64,000 bases of DNA from assembly GCA_001584585.1 (NCBI GenBank), contig LSYV01000022.1, positions 625,005-689,004 of the forward strand. The letters run 5' to 3'. Of this stretch, positions 23,125-33,038 are shown piece after piece; the first letter of the stretch is position 1, and the number at the start of each line of letters is the position of its first letter. A program made the translations under genes and the position numbers. The notes beneath the pieces are model-generated. The model did not search any database. It was not told where the DNA came from and worked only from the letters and a program-made list of their open reading frames with translations. Source of the stretch: Gonium pectorale (taxonomy: Eukaryota; Chlorophyta; Chlorophyceae; Chlamydomonadales; Volvocaceae).

Positions 23125-23908
23125 NNNNNNNNNNNNNNNNNNNNNNNNNNNNNNNNNNNNNNNNNNNNNNNNNNNNNNNNNNNNNNNNNNNNNNNNNNNN
23201 NNNNNNNNNNNNNNNNNNNNNNNNNNNNNNNNNNNNNNNNNNNNNNNNNNNNNNNNNNNNNNNNNNNNNNNNNNNNNNNNNNNNNNNNNNNNNNNNNNNN
23301 NNNNNNNNNNNNNNNNNNNNNNNNNNNNNNNNNNNNNNNNNNNNNNNNNNNNNNNNNNNNNNNNNNNNNNNNNNNNNNNNNNNNNNNNNNNNNNNNNNNN
23401 NNNNNNNNNNNNNNNNNNNNNNNNNNNNNNNNNNNNNNNNNNNNNNNNNNNNNNNNNNNNNNNNNNNNNNNNNNNNNNNNNNNNNNNNNNNNNNNNNNNN
23501 NNNNNNNNNNNNNNNNNNNNNNNNNNNNNNNNNNNNNNNNNNNNNNNNNNNNNNNNNNNNNNNNNNNNNNNNNNNNNNNNNNNNNNNNNNNNNNNNNNNN
23601 NNNNNNNNNNNNNNNNNNNNNNNNNNNNNNNNNNNNNNNNNNNNNNNNNNNNNNNNNNNNNNNNNNNNNNNNNNNNNNNNNNNNNNNNNNNNNNNNNNNN
23701 NNNNNNNNNNNNNNNNNNNNNNNNNNNNNNNNNNNNNNNNNNNNNNNNNNNNNNNNNNNNNNNNNNNNNNNNNNNNNNNNNNNNNNNNNNNNNNNNNNNN
23801 NNNNNNNNNNNNNNNNNNNNNNNNNNNNNNNNNNNNNNNNNNNNNNNNNNNNNNNNNNNNNNNNNNNNNNNNNNNNNNNNNNNNNNNNNNNNNNNNNNNN
23901 NNNNNNNN
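23125..23908. other. Assembly gap (784 N)
   Basis: A run of undetermined bases. Open frames crossing it are artefacts. Confidence 1.
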
Positions 23909-24924
23909 CGTGTTGGGGTGCGCCTAGTCTGGTCCTACGTGCATCGCATGTGGGCTGGTGCATGTCTCCCGAACCCCCGTGGGGAAGTGTGTGCAAAGGG
24001 CACCGCCACGACCTTTGCCGTCATCTAATCAACGGTGTACTTGCTGTTGAGCCTGAATGGCTGATGCACCGCTATGCCTCCTCCTGGCCGCCTGGCCAGT
24101 AGCCCGGCGTGCGCGCCGGGCGTCCAGGGGCGATGTGCAGCGGCCTGACGCTGATGAGGGCAACCAAGCGCGTTGCTGCAGCGTGGCTCATTGTGAATCC
24201 GTTCGTTGAGGGGGGCTATCCTGGGGGCTCAAGTTTTGCATAGACTGCGCAGTCGCGAGGGGTGCCGGCTGATGGGCCGGGACAGGGTTGAAATGGGTGA
24301 CGGTGTCGTGCCAAACTAAGGTTGCATGGTCACTAATCACCGCGCGGCAACATCCGAGAGCACTAGCAGCATAATTAGTTGCCAGCTTGGCCGCAGAGTG
24401 TTATCGGCTGCATGTGATTGGGCTACCGTGTCGTGGGGAAGCCGAGGTATGGAGCATTGGGTACGACACCGTTGGATAGATGGTTGGATGGCTACACTCG
24501 GCGGGACTTGATGGGCTACCTCTTTCTCGGCAGGGTTCTTTATCTATTACCACACAACGTACGAACTTCGTGGGCCTGTCATCCACGGGAAGGGCCCCTC
24601 TGCCAGTGAAGCAGCAGTGACTCCCCTTTCCACTAGAGCGCGCACCAGCGCCTGGCGCACCCAAGAAACGCAGGAACAACCCGCATGCAACATACAGCCT
24701 CCCCGTCTAAGGTGCCCCTCCTCCTTGGTAGCTGGTCCACTCCCATTCACAAGCGCGCACACACGCCATGGCCTTTTGCATGCCATTTCGCGGCGGTGAG
24801 ATATGTTCAACCCGTCAGAGTTCATCCCCCTTCGGGAAGTCGGGCCAGCAGGGGCCCGTCTGTCGGCGGTTGGGCAAGGGCGGGCGTGTCACATACGTAG
24901 CAGCCACCCATCATGGGTGTGTAT

Positions 24925-24977
24925 CGGGTGTGTATGTCCGTAGAGGCTGCTTTCCCCGTTTCTGGTTCTCTTTTTTA
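24925..24977 (+). repeat. Dispersed element W, copy A
   Basis: It reads from CGGGTGTGTATGTCCGTAGA through CCCCGTTTCTGGTTCTC to a T-run. It is nearly identical to the minus-strand copy at 43097-43147, and shorter copies lie at 62193-62225 and 33608-33626. It is intergenic. Confidence 0.8.
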
Positions 24978-25915
24978 CATCATCACCCTCTCAAGCCGCA
25001 CTGGCGCGCAGCAACATCCTCTCCCAGGCTCCCACCGTCAGCGGTGCTCCTGAGCGCGCGAGCCATTGTTCACGTCACCGTGGTTGCCGTGCTCATCTGC
25101 GACCTGGCACCCCATCACCCTACACCACCGTCGCGACTAGCCACCAGCAACGTAGGTGCCTTCGTACGTAGTTCGTACGTGGCCATCACGCCCACAAGGT
25201 GGGTGTGCAATGAGAGCGACCTGCGGGCCGGGGCTGGCAACTGCGGCAAGCGCTCGGTGCGGTACCAGCAGGCTCCTGGCAGTTTGGCATGGTCCACGCC
25301 TGATTGGACAAGCCCAGGTCAACAGCCAGGTCCACCTTGTCCCACAGCTCGTGAGGAGCTCGACGCGCGTGAGCAGAGCAGGTCCACACCCGGCATGGCA
25401 GCTGGGTGTATACCGGGCGCAGAATCGGTATTGCGATGTGCCAAACCTGCGTCACGTCACGTCACTATGTTGCCGGCTAGCGAGGGCACTGGAGGGGCAC
25501 GTCCGTGCATACGCGCGTGCGTCGCGTCCCCAACGCCACCGTCACACCGCTCTGCGGGGGAGGGCGGGTCCACGGCAAGGCACCGCCTCGTCTCGCGTCC
25601 CATTCACACCCGGTATATGCCTCCACCCGCCAGCTCCTACAGCTGCAGAGGGCCCAGTTGATACTATTTAGCCCTTCAGGAATCGTGCAAGACAAGACGG
25701 GTAATTTGCCTACCCAATGCCGGTTGGCCCTGCCTCGTACCCCAACGTCTGCCCAAGTAAGCAATCCGCCCAGGCCATGGCAAAGCGCGTCTACACGTGT
25801 GCTACAAACCTAAAGTCCATACGGCGAACAGATCATGTTAGGAAAAGTACAGGAGGCGGTCGAGGCCGAGCAGTACCAGAGCCCGGGCAACCGCGTCGCA
25901 ATCCGCCATCCCGCA

Positions 25916-28900
25916 TCAGGCGCAGCAGCACAGACAGCCGGCGCGGTAAGTGTCTGGCTCGCGTGTGGGGTGCACGGTGCGCGGGTTCCGCACGCCCTGC
26001 CTAGCCGCCTCGATGGACGCCATCAGCTCGTCATTGATCTGCGTGGAGAGAACACGTTAGCGGTCGTCGGTCAGTGCGGTGGCGAGCCAGCAGCGCCTCG
26101 GATGCGGGAGACAACGCCGGAATATACACCGGTAAGCAAGCACCGGGTGGCGGATGGGCAAGCGATCTTTTCCGGGTGACCAAGGGCGCCGGCGGTACGA
26201 ATACAGGTACATGTTTGGGAGGGAGCGAAGCGAGCCTACGCGGTCTGTGGAGAAGGCGAATACGCACGGAGCGCGGCGACTGACTTGTGCAGCGCAGTCG
26301 CGTGTGATGAAGTGCGCCCCGTCCAGCACCACCATCGGGGCGCTCATGGCGGACGCAAGCCGGGCTGCGTGGCGCGGCGCTGCCAAGATGTCGTGCTGGC
26401 CGTGGATGTACTTGATGGGGAAGGGCGCTGCGCGGAAGTGCAATGGACTCTGTCGCGCTTGCCGGCTTCAAATGGCGCCGTGCAGCCAAACGGTCACGAG
26501 CGGTCTTAACGGCAGCTCAACAACCAGCAACTTGAGGCTGTCTGTGCAACCTCCTGGAAGTTGGCCCCGTGAGATGGCCATAATGTAAGTTTGCCCCAGC
26601 GAAACCTGTACATGCTCGGGGAAGCGTGCGGCATTGTGCGGCAAAGGCTTGGATGCTCCATCTCACCTTCCTCCAGTGTCTTCTGCTCAGCCTTCGACAG
26701 TGAGTGCGTGAAGACGGCGTTAAGTTGGCCTGCCTGGCCGTGAGGCGGTTGACCAGGCCCCGCCTGCGAACCCGACAAGGTACAACACAGTAAGGAGCGG
26801 CGGTGGCTGCTGCTGGTGGATTCTATGGAATGCCCAATTGACGCCCCCTGCGCCCCCGTTTCAACCTTCACTGCCCCCTGCGCCTTTCCCCTGCTGCCAG
26901 AGCATGCGGAAATCTACGGGACATGGCAGCAAGCATGGTTATGCTGTGGCCAGCAGAAATGGGCGCACCGCCTCCACCGACGGCCTCCAGCCCTCCCTCA
27001 GCGGGCCGTGTTTACCACAGCCCGCTGCCACCCCAGAAGGACACCCGGTCCGCAAACGCCTTGTTGCCCACCTTGCCCCCAGCGATGTACTCCTCCCTCA
27101 ACAGCTCCCTCAACCGCCTGCCGCTCGCCGGGTCCTGCAGATGGAACAAGCAGTCGTGCAGGCGGTGAGGCAGCATGCGGGCGACATACCGTACATGTCG
27201 TACATGCAGGCGGGGCTCGCCCTTCAATGCAACGGCCTGCATGATATTGCTGCCCAGCGCAAACGAAAATGTCGTAACATGACCGTCTTCTGCGTCCTAC
27301 TGTCGAGTCCAGGCAAGACAGTCATCGGCGAGGATTCGTTCCTCTACGCCGTACCTGCACGCACCGCACCGGCCGAATCGCAAAAGCACTCAGCCACTCA
27401 CCCGCGCATCGAGCAGCTTCCGGCTGTAGTGGAAGCTGAGGTCCACAGCTGCGCGGCTCTCAGGGCTTGTGCAAAGTGCGCCCCTCAGCCCCGCGGCGAG
27501 GGCCTTGCAGTTTAGCGGAATGCTCTGCGCGCCGCCGCCTGCAGTCGAGGCAGACAAGCACCCAGGCTTCCGCTTGTACGTACGGATGCGCGGAACGGTA
27601 CGGCAACCCGCGGCGGCGGATTGGCGCCGTACAACCAAGACAGCAGTTAAAGTACGCGTGGTGAAAGCGTATGCAGTAAGGAAGCCGTGCGCTGTGAATG
27701 TGCGCGCGCGTCCGTGCCCATTGGCATCCCCGCTCATCCCGGTCGGTCTTATCGGCCGAACGGAACAGCAGTGATCGCGGCAGCGCTGCGAGTCATCACA
27801 TATCAGTTGCTGCGACCTGGAAGCCGGAGGCCAGAGGGGACGGCAGCGGGGCTTACCCGTAACGCTGATGAGGGTGAGGCTGGCCACGCGCTCGGGCGCC
27901 GCCAGCGCCAGCCGGGACGCGATCATGCCGCCCATGGAGTGCCCCACCACGTGCGCCTTGCGCCAGCCCAGGTGGTCCTGTCGTACAGTGCGACAACGTG
28001 CGTGGGTGACTTTGTAGGAAGGCGGTGGAAGGCGTACAGGCGGCGTGCAGCTGTCGTATGGGGCCGGGAGGGGCAGTGGGTTTGGAAGGCTTTCTCAGTA
28101 GAGAAGCCCTGGGGGGCATTCCTCGCCCGACCGGGGCGGGAGGGGAGGGGCTGCTCAGTCGAGAATGGAGCGATGACTGACGAGTAGGGCACTGTTGACG
28201 CGTCCATACAAGAGCAGCACAGAGGGGCCGAAGGGGACGGGTTTGAGGGGGTGTGAGGACAAGGATTTGATGAGGACGGGCTGGCGGAGGGAGGGAGCGA
28301 GGGAGGGAGGGAGGGGATCACTCAGCCGTGGGAAGCAGTGACCCGGTGGAGGACAATGTCTGAGACGCGCACCGCGCCAAACGTGACCGGGGCCACGCAC
28401 CATGACGGCGAGGGTGTCTTGCGCCATGAGGGCAGTGGTGTAGCGCCTCTTCTCGTGGGGACTGTCGCTCTCGCCGATGCCACGATTGTCGAAAACGAGG
28501 ACCTCCAGCGAGGTGTCCTGCATGGCGCAAAACTTTTATTTGTTCGCTCGTACGAGATTGAGCCGATGAGCACGGCACTGATTTGGATCGGCCCTTGGCC
28601 GCTTGGAGGCAAGGCCCGCTGCGGCAGCTGTACCATCGGTGCGACCAGTGCCAACCTTGTCGCCCTGAATCGTTCCTTCTCTGGAGAGGAACAGGTCCTT
28701 AAGCATCGGCAGCCAAGCGTCTCCACCTGCCGCAAAACCTGCGAGGGCGTAATGCCATGAGGCAGTGGCCAAGGTATAGTGGTGGCAAGCAAGACCGCTT
28801 GGTGGGATCCTGCGGGGCCAAACCTTATCCCCGGGAAACACGGGTCCTGACCAATTGCTGTGGGCATCACCCGCTAAGCTTGTGTTTAAGCGATGGCTAA

Positions 28901-29251
28901 GCAGCCGCGAAGGAGACCCCACGCGATGCGAAGCAAAGAGGCGCAGGGCATGTAGCTCTTTATGCATGTGCGACTTCATTTAAATGTACCATCCCGCACC
29001 TAGTCCTTACCCATAATCATGATAATCCTCTCTACATTTGGAGGAGATGTTGCTCCACCGCGGACGCTGGAAGCGATTACCGGTACCGCGGCGGCCTGCG
29101 TCTGCAAGCGTTGCTCCTTGCCATAAACTTTGTAACCGATTGCAATACTATCTGACGTCCTGACAATGCCGGATGAAACGCAGTGGGCCCTGGCGTCCTC
29201 TCCAGTATCGAGCACCGAACGTCCAGGTTCATACGCCTCGAAACCCATCAT
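25916..29251 (-). CDS. Alpha/beta-hydrolase fold protein with intact catalytic triad
   Basis: Exons (minus): 29251-29011, 28738-28656, 28517-28401, 27977-27857, 27538-27402, 27134-27032, 26729-26667, 26427-26285, 26038-25916, giving 376 aa, in frame. After an N-terminal extension the fold begins at [19 protein letters not shown]. The strand [15 protein letters not shown] and the nucleophile elbow VVGHSMGGM follow (Ser161), then an acid strand YIHGQHDI (Asp301) and DGAHFI (His327). The order and spacing match soluble plant and algal alpha/beta hydrolases of the epoxide-hydrolase/esterase type; the substrate cannot be told. The protein ends AGCLCCCA, a Cys cluster suggesting lipidation. The region GQLNAVFTH aligns with a conserved cap segment of relatives. 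The junction 27032 to 26729 is the least certain: a stronger GTAAAC donor lies nearby but in the wrong phase. The gene is transcribed away from the membrane-protein gene at 29537, possibly from a shared promoter. Confidence 0.8.
28077..28124 (+). repeat. Element Y, copy 2, in the hydrolase intron 28400-27978
   Basis: Contains TTTGGAAGGC, TTTCTCAGTAGAGAAGCCC and a G-run. Here the two halves GGCTT-CTC and GAG-AAGCC are complementary, giving an 8-bp stem with a small loop. On this strand it is antisense to the host gene. Confidence 0.7.
28147..28220 (-). repeat. Element X, copy 3, in the hydrolase intron 28400-27978
   Basis: Read on the minus strand (sense for the host gene) it contains GTATGGACGCGTCAAC and CAGTCATCGCTCCATTCTCG, diverged relatives of copies 1, 2 and 4. 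It is immediately adjacent to element Y, making a composite. Confidence 0.65.
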
Positions 29252-29536
29252 ACAATCATATAAGTGTCAGAGTACCCGGTCATCTAAGATCGTTGGGTAG
29301 CGGCAGCATGGTAAAACAAGGCCATACGCTAGCTGTCGCTTTCAGCAGCGACGGTCCATAGAGCACACGCACAGCGATATATATCGAATAGCCAAGCATA
29401 TACTGTTTCCATTTGCTTCCCCGCCATCTGTCCTAGAGCTGCTGGCCATCTACGAAATCCATGACGGCATTTCGGCGCTGGACAGTAAACCTGCAATTTC
29501 CCTATTTCTAGCATGGAGTAGTTGTTCTCTGCCGGA
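29252..29536. promoter_or_regulatory. Compact divergent promoter region (285 bp)
   Basis: Only 285 bp separate the start codons of the minus-strand hydrolase (29251) and the plus-strand membrane protein (29537), so both promoters and 5' leaders must fit here. The region is AT-rich relative to its neighbours and contains GATATATATCG at about 29376-29386, a candidate TATA-like element. Confidence 0.5.
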
Positions 29537-31209
29537 ATGCCCACGCGAATCCATCCCGAACACCATACGGCGTTTCAAGAGGACTTGGACTGGTGGTCTA
29601 ATCTCAAGGCGTTACTTGTTCCTGATGAGGCGCGGACACGGCAATGGTACACGCGCGCGATGCGACGGCTGGGCGGCCCAGACCGGCTGAAGCAAACTTG
29701 CCGGGACGATGTGGCCACTCAGGGCGTAGTGGCCGCTCTGCTCTCCACTATAGCCAGCACCATGCTGCTTCTCACTCCTACGGACTATGATCCGGACATC
29801 AACTATCCACAGGCAAGCACGCGCTCCTGCGTGGCTAGGTAGGGGTTACGCACTCCGCAAGGACGGTGCCGTGGCGGCAGCAGAAGAAGGATCAGAGGCG
29901 GGATGGGGTACACAACGGGTGTGTTCACAATGCATAGTTAAAATTGGCCGCCCCGCACTTTTCAGGTTGCTCAATACCTGGTCGTGGTGAGCGAGGTGCT
30001 CGCTCTGGGCTGCGGCCTTGCCTGCGTCAACCTGTGCGGGCAGCAGTACAGCGCCCTCAACTACTGCCCCTCCGCGGCAATCATCGATTACCTCACCACC
30101 TTCAAGGGCCGATTTTACTGCGAGGGCATCGCGATGGTGCGTGCAGAGAGTGTAATGACCGGCCAAGGCAGTACATTGCAGTACTTGAACACGCAAGTCG
30201 CATTGTGCGCGCAAGCAATGGGCAGGCCTTTTCCACACCACGCGGGAACCACAGCAAAGTCAGGCCGTACGGCAAGTACGGTGGCACGCGCCTCCGTCCC
30301 ACGTGCATACATGCGGCAGCGCTTTGCTCCCAGTTTGCCGACTCCCCAGCCCCCACCCCGGCGCAGCACGAAAGGAGAGATGGCGGGAACCCCCCACCGT
30401 TTGGTTAGGTACACTTGCCGTACACAGCCCTCTGCTGAATACCCAATCGCCCGGCCCACGCACGCCCGCCCCAGCAGCTCCCATGGCCTACTCCAGGACC
30501 TCGCCGCGTGTTAATAGGATTTCAAGACATACACGTACACACACATATATTTAGACACGCCTGAACACGCGGTCGCGGACACACACACCCCGGCTGCCGG
30601 CTAGGATGTTTTCTGCATGCCTGTCTCACACTGTCATGCATAAATCTTCTAGATCATATAGGACACACACACATGGGCCCATGCCTGCCTGCCTGCCGTA
30701 CCACGCAGGTCAATGCCTGCGTCATACTGCTGATCGCCGGTGTGGTGCCGATGATGTACCTGCTGCACGGCGGCCGGCTGATGTGGATAGCCCTGGGTGT
30801 GACGTTTGTTTTCGTCGCGCACGCCGTGTTCACGTTCAACTTCTTCTACGCCCGCCTAAGTGACGTGTACGAGTCCCAGGCAGGCGTGGACGACACTAAC
30901 GCAGGCGGCACGGGAGGCGGTGGGGTCTCCATCGCAGGCCACGGCGGGGATGGAGGCGCCGCGACGGCGGCGGCTGTGACGGCAGTCACGGCGCTGTCTG
31001 CGGAGGAGGGGCGGGGTCCCAAGGCGGGCCGCCCCTGCCTCGGGCCGGATCCGCAGGCCAGGCGCAGGGTGGGCAAGCTACCGGTACGCAACCGCACAGC
31101 GCCGCGGTGGTGGCGAGCGGCGCCGGTCCAACTGATGGCGTGTCGCCGGTTTCTGTGCGAGAGCACGCGTGGCACGAGGGTGATGGTGACGGCGATCTGC
31201 GTGCGGTGA
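29537..31209 (+). CDS. Multi-pass membrane protein of unknown function
   Basis: Exons 29537-29812, 29966-30136 and 30709-31209 give 315 aa in frame. The N-terminal cytosolic-looking part (EDLDWWSNLKALL, TRQWYTRAMRRLGGPDRLKQ) is followed by hydrophobic segments: VVAALLSTIASTMLLL (about residues 67-84), YLVVVSEVLALGCGLACVNL (about 96-115), VNACVILLIAGVVPMMYLL (about 150-168) and WIALGVTFVFVAHAVFTF (about 175-192). The motif ARLSDVYE ends the last membrane segment. The remaining C-terminus is Gly/Ala-rich, then Arg-rich, and may include an unrecognised intron after GKLP. The first intron appears to use a GC donor (CAG then GCAAGC). I do not recognise the family. Two TGTAA words, the usual chlorophyte poly(A) signal, occur at 32278 and 32286, about 1.07 kb downstream. 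Confidence 0.65.
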
Positions 31210-33038
31210 CGCCGTGAGACCGTGGTCTAGCGATCGAGCCGTTGGCAGCATGTGGGTCGACCTGTGGCTGGCCCCGTCCGTCCGTTCGTCCCGGTGGCGC
31301 GTCTGCATGTGGTTCACCAACATCAACACCGGCAGGGACTCTGTGGGGCGGCCCGCGGTTAGCAGGTGTGCATCGGATCGCAAGGATCTGTGTGCGGCGC
31401 TGGGAGCGTGCTGTCGGGCGCCGATGGCTCCAGTAGGCGGGTGCTGCCGCGCTCCATTCGGTTGCTGGTAGAGGCAGACGGACGGCTCAGTGGCAGCAAG
31501 GGGCACCATCTGGGCTGTCCCGCTTACGGGCCGCGTGAGGGTCAACAAACGAGAACCGCAAACTGTGGCTCAGGTTCGGGCTGGACGCTTTCTTACTAAC
31601 GTCCCAGATAGATCACCAGCGTGTCACGTTCTCTTTTTTCGCGAATTGCGCTGTTTAGCCGTGGTCCGCGGGTCGACTTTGCGTCTGCGGTATTTACTTG
31701 CTGCCCAAGCGGTCACCTGGATTTGCTTGGAAGTGAAGAGACAGGGCAGGCTACCTGTGCAGTCATAAACACTTGAAGCTAAACCGCTCGAAACGTGAGT
31801 ACGCGTGAGTGAGGAGGCTTGTATGAGGCGCGACGAACTGGACGTTGTTTCCATCGCTGTGTGTGAAGGAAGCGAGCTGCAAGGCACAGCAACAGCAGGG
31901 TGCTAGCTGCTGTCGGAGGAGAAGGACACAATCTGAGGGACTGACCCGTGGGTCGTTCCACGGTAACTTCCGGTGAAGAACAGATCATAGCAGCAGCAGG
32001 AAAGTCAGCTCTTGTACGGACGTACTGCACGCACCCGAAGGCGGGGCACTTCCAGTTTGGTGACTGCTTACGTGTTACATCCCAGCGCCAGCACTGGTAG
32101 TAATTACCGGGCATGACTTTATGGATGGATGGATAGGTGGGTGGGTGGGTGGGTGGGTGGGTCCCTGCTGGGCGCCGCTGTTAACGCTGCCATCGGTCCT
32201 TCCGCGGCCAGCGCTTGCTAAGACACGCGAGCGCCCAGTCCCGCCACTCCCGCCAGTCCCGGCTTTGACGGGTACCTGTAACATCTGTAACATCGTCCCA
32301 ACGGGTGAACCGTGCCCACGCCGCCCGTACCAGTCAATTCGCCCTACGTCAGCCAACAAAGCCATGCCGTACAGGTACAGCGGGTCCCGCCACCGGCTGT
32401 GCGCACAGGTAATCATCAACCGGTGCACGCATTGTGCGACGGACTGCACGCGTACGGCATTTCTATCTGGTGCATGTACTGCGTGGTAGTTGGGGCACAT
32501 GTACGGCGGCTGGTGCCCGACATCCGCACACCGCCCCGTGCAACGCGCCCACACCTATTCCGCATCTCTTTTCATTTTTCTCCTCGTTGGTATCATTCGA
32601 CAACTAACCGTTTCGACTGTCCTCCTGTCATGAGCTGTGGGCGCACATACACAAGCTCGACGCACAGTCGAAAAGCCGCCCGCACGTACGAGCATGTACG
32701 AGAAGCAGTCTGCTTCACGCGGTGGCGGCTGCAAGGTGCACGTCAATCCGGGTCTTGATTGTACATGCGGCCGAGAGTGTCGTCCGTCGCTGAGCCACAT
32801 GACGCGAAGGCTGCAACCGAGTTCTTCATCAGGAGCCAGATTTCAAGTCCGCCCGCCTTCCAGGGCACTTCGGGCTTGTTGCAACAAACCGCGTGCTCGA
32901 CGTTCGTGATTGTCGGCGAGCGCGAACAGCCTAGCTAGCCACCACTTCCCTACCCACACAGCCGTGCGTCACGCGTAACCCACGCTCCCCAATCGGACCC
33001 GGCTGCACCGTTTTGTGATGTGACCCAGACACGCCAAC
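31210..33038. other. Intergenic between convergent genes
   Basis: About 1.8 kb lying between the 3' ends of the membrane-protein gene and the MRS2 gene, so it holds two 3' UTRs. A GGAT/GGTG microsatellite lies at 32121-32163 and a duplicated CTGTAACAT at 32276-32293. I see no gene. Confidence 0.5.
32121..32163 (+). repeat. Tetranucleotide microsatellite (GGAT)n then (GGTG)n
   Basis: About three GGAT units run into about seven GGTG units, a compound simple repeat in intergenic DNA. Confidence 0.9.

Larger units (their letters stand above)
22123..25915. other. Gene-poor region containing an assembly gap
   Basis: About 3.8 kb between the small gene and the converging alpha/beta hydrolase. Minus-strand frames near 22305-22493 (around MEKLAVVHAVSSANEAKR), 22879-23124 (around GVTVDMDPLVAYNTNRV) and 25115-25455 (around LWDKVDLAVDLGLSNQAW) look less repetitive than chance frames. 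They may be remnants of a gene or transposon split by the gap, but I can assign no function. One copy of dispersed element W lies at 24925-24977. Confidence 0.35.

Noticed and set aside
22387..24102. Long open frames crossing the N-runs at 23125-23908, and likewise at 58972-59519
   Set aside because: The frames are open only because the gap has no sequence. The real flanks lack recognisable coding signal.
26667..27134. Alternative hydrolase junction using the strong GTAAAC donor at about 27013
   Set aside because: Its phase does not fit any good acceptor before the conserved GQLNAVFTH segment. The donor at 27032 with the acceptor at 26730 keeps frame and family spacing.
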